Source of the DNA: Colwellia sp. 12G3
GTDB taxonomy: Bacteria > Pseudomonadota > Gammaproteobacteria > Enterobacterales > Alteromonadaceae
Direction: 5' to 3'
NCBI RefSeq assembly: GCF_002836775.1
Contig: NZ_PJAQ01000003.1
Coordinates: forward strand, 1-64,000
Length of the DNA stretch: 64,000 bases
A program made the position numbers and the translations under genes. The stretch's first letter is position 1. Every line of letters starts with the position of its first letter. Under the pieces are notes generated by a model. That model was not told where the DNA came from, made no database searches, and worked only from the letters and a program-made list of their open reading frames with translations. Of this stretch, positions 64,000 to 64,000 are shown piece by piece.

Positions 64000-64000
64000 T

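Overview
The window looks like chromosome from a psychrophilic marine gammaproteobacterium of the Alteromonadales, most like Colwellia. This is inferred from the low GC content, the gammaproteobacterial gene neighbourhoods (aroC-prmB / smrB / sixA / fadJ-fadI; yfbV / ackA-pta; yffB-dapE; gcvR-bcp; bepA-yfgD; DUF2066-hda; purM-purN), and marine-type families such as DUF3379, DUF2069, DUF4144 and VC2046/SO_2500. No database search was possible, so the genus is tentative.

Region 1 (1 to about 6.2 kb) is accessory DNA. The first 4.3 kb reads as part of a chromosomal integron cassette array. Short genes, all on the + strand, are separated by roughly 95-100 bp imperfect palindromes (attC sites) that begin near a YAAC-type box and end in GTTAG-type boxes. 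The cassettes encode a small outer-membrane-like protein, DUF1993, MAPEG, a DUF4267-like membrane protein, an excalibur-like protein, a SAM methyltransferase, a 44-residue membrane peptide and a GNAT acetyltransferase. No integrase is in the window; it would lie to the left if the array is complete. To the right the array decays: DUF4144 and DUF1569 genes, a broken second copy of the methyltransferase, a DUF6435 gene and at least one eroded attC before a Nudix gene.

Region 2 (6.2-9.5 kb) holds small single genes (Nudix, alpha/beta hydrolase, mntP, VOC protein) and a 267-bp terminal-inverted-repeat element (MITE).

Region 3 (9.5-21.8 kb) is core: periplasmic rhodanese, MFS transporter, aroC, prmB, smrB, sixA, an M16 protease and the fadI-fadJ beta-oxidation operon, with a palindromic FadR-type operator in front of fadI. 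Region 4 (22-31.2 kb) is a MoxR/DUF58/DUF4381/BatA/BatB/BatD operon followed by an ECF sigma factor and its DUF3379 partner. Region 5 (31.3-46.9 kb) carries an S9 peptidase, a YchJ-type protein, an OmpR-class two-component system, xthA, rlmA, yfbV, ackA-pta, an ACT protein, yffB, dapE and an M15 peptidase.

Region 6 (47.4-50.7 kb) contains bamC (without an adjacent dapA), gcvR and bcp, with two more MITEs. The one at 47.4 kb is an inverted copy of the element at 8.8 kb; the one at 50.3 kb has different ends but shares internal modules. Region 7 (50.7-64 kb) carries mgsA, perM, a TusA-like gene, bepA, yfgD, DUF2069, a large lipoprotein with an HExxH motif, hda, DUF2066, purM, purN, DUF3108 and an SOS-controlled sulA with a near-consensus LexA box. 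The window ends inside a gene on the minus strand.
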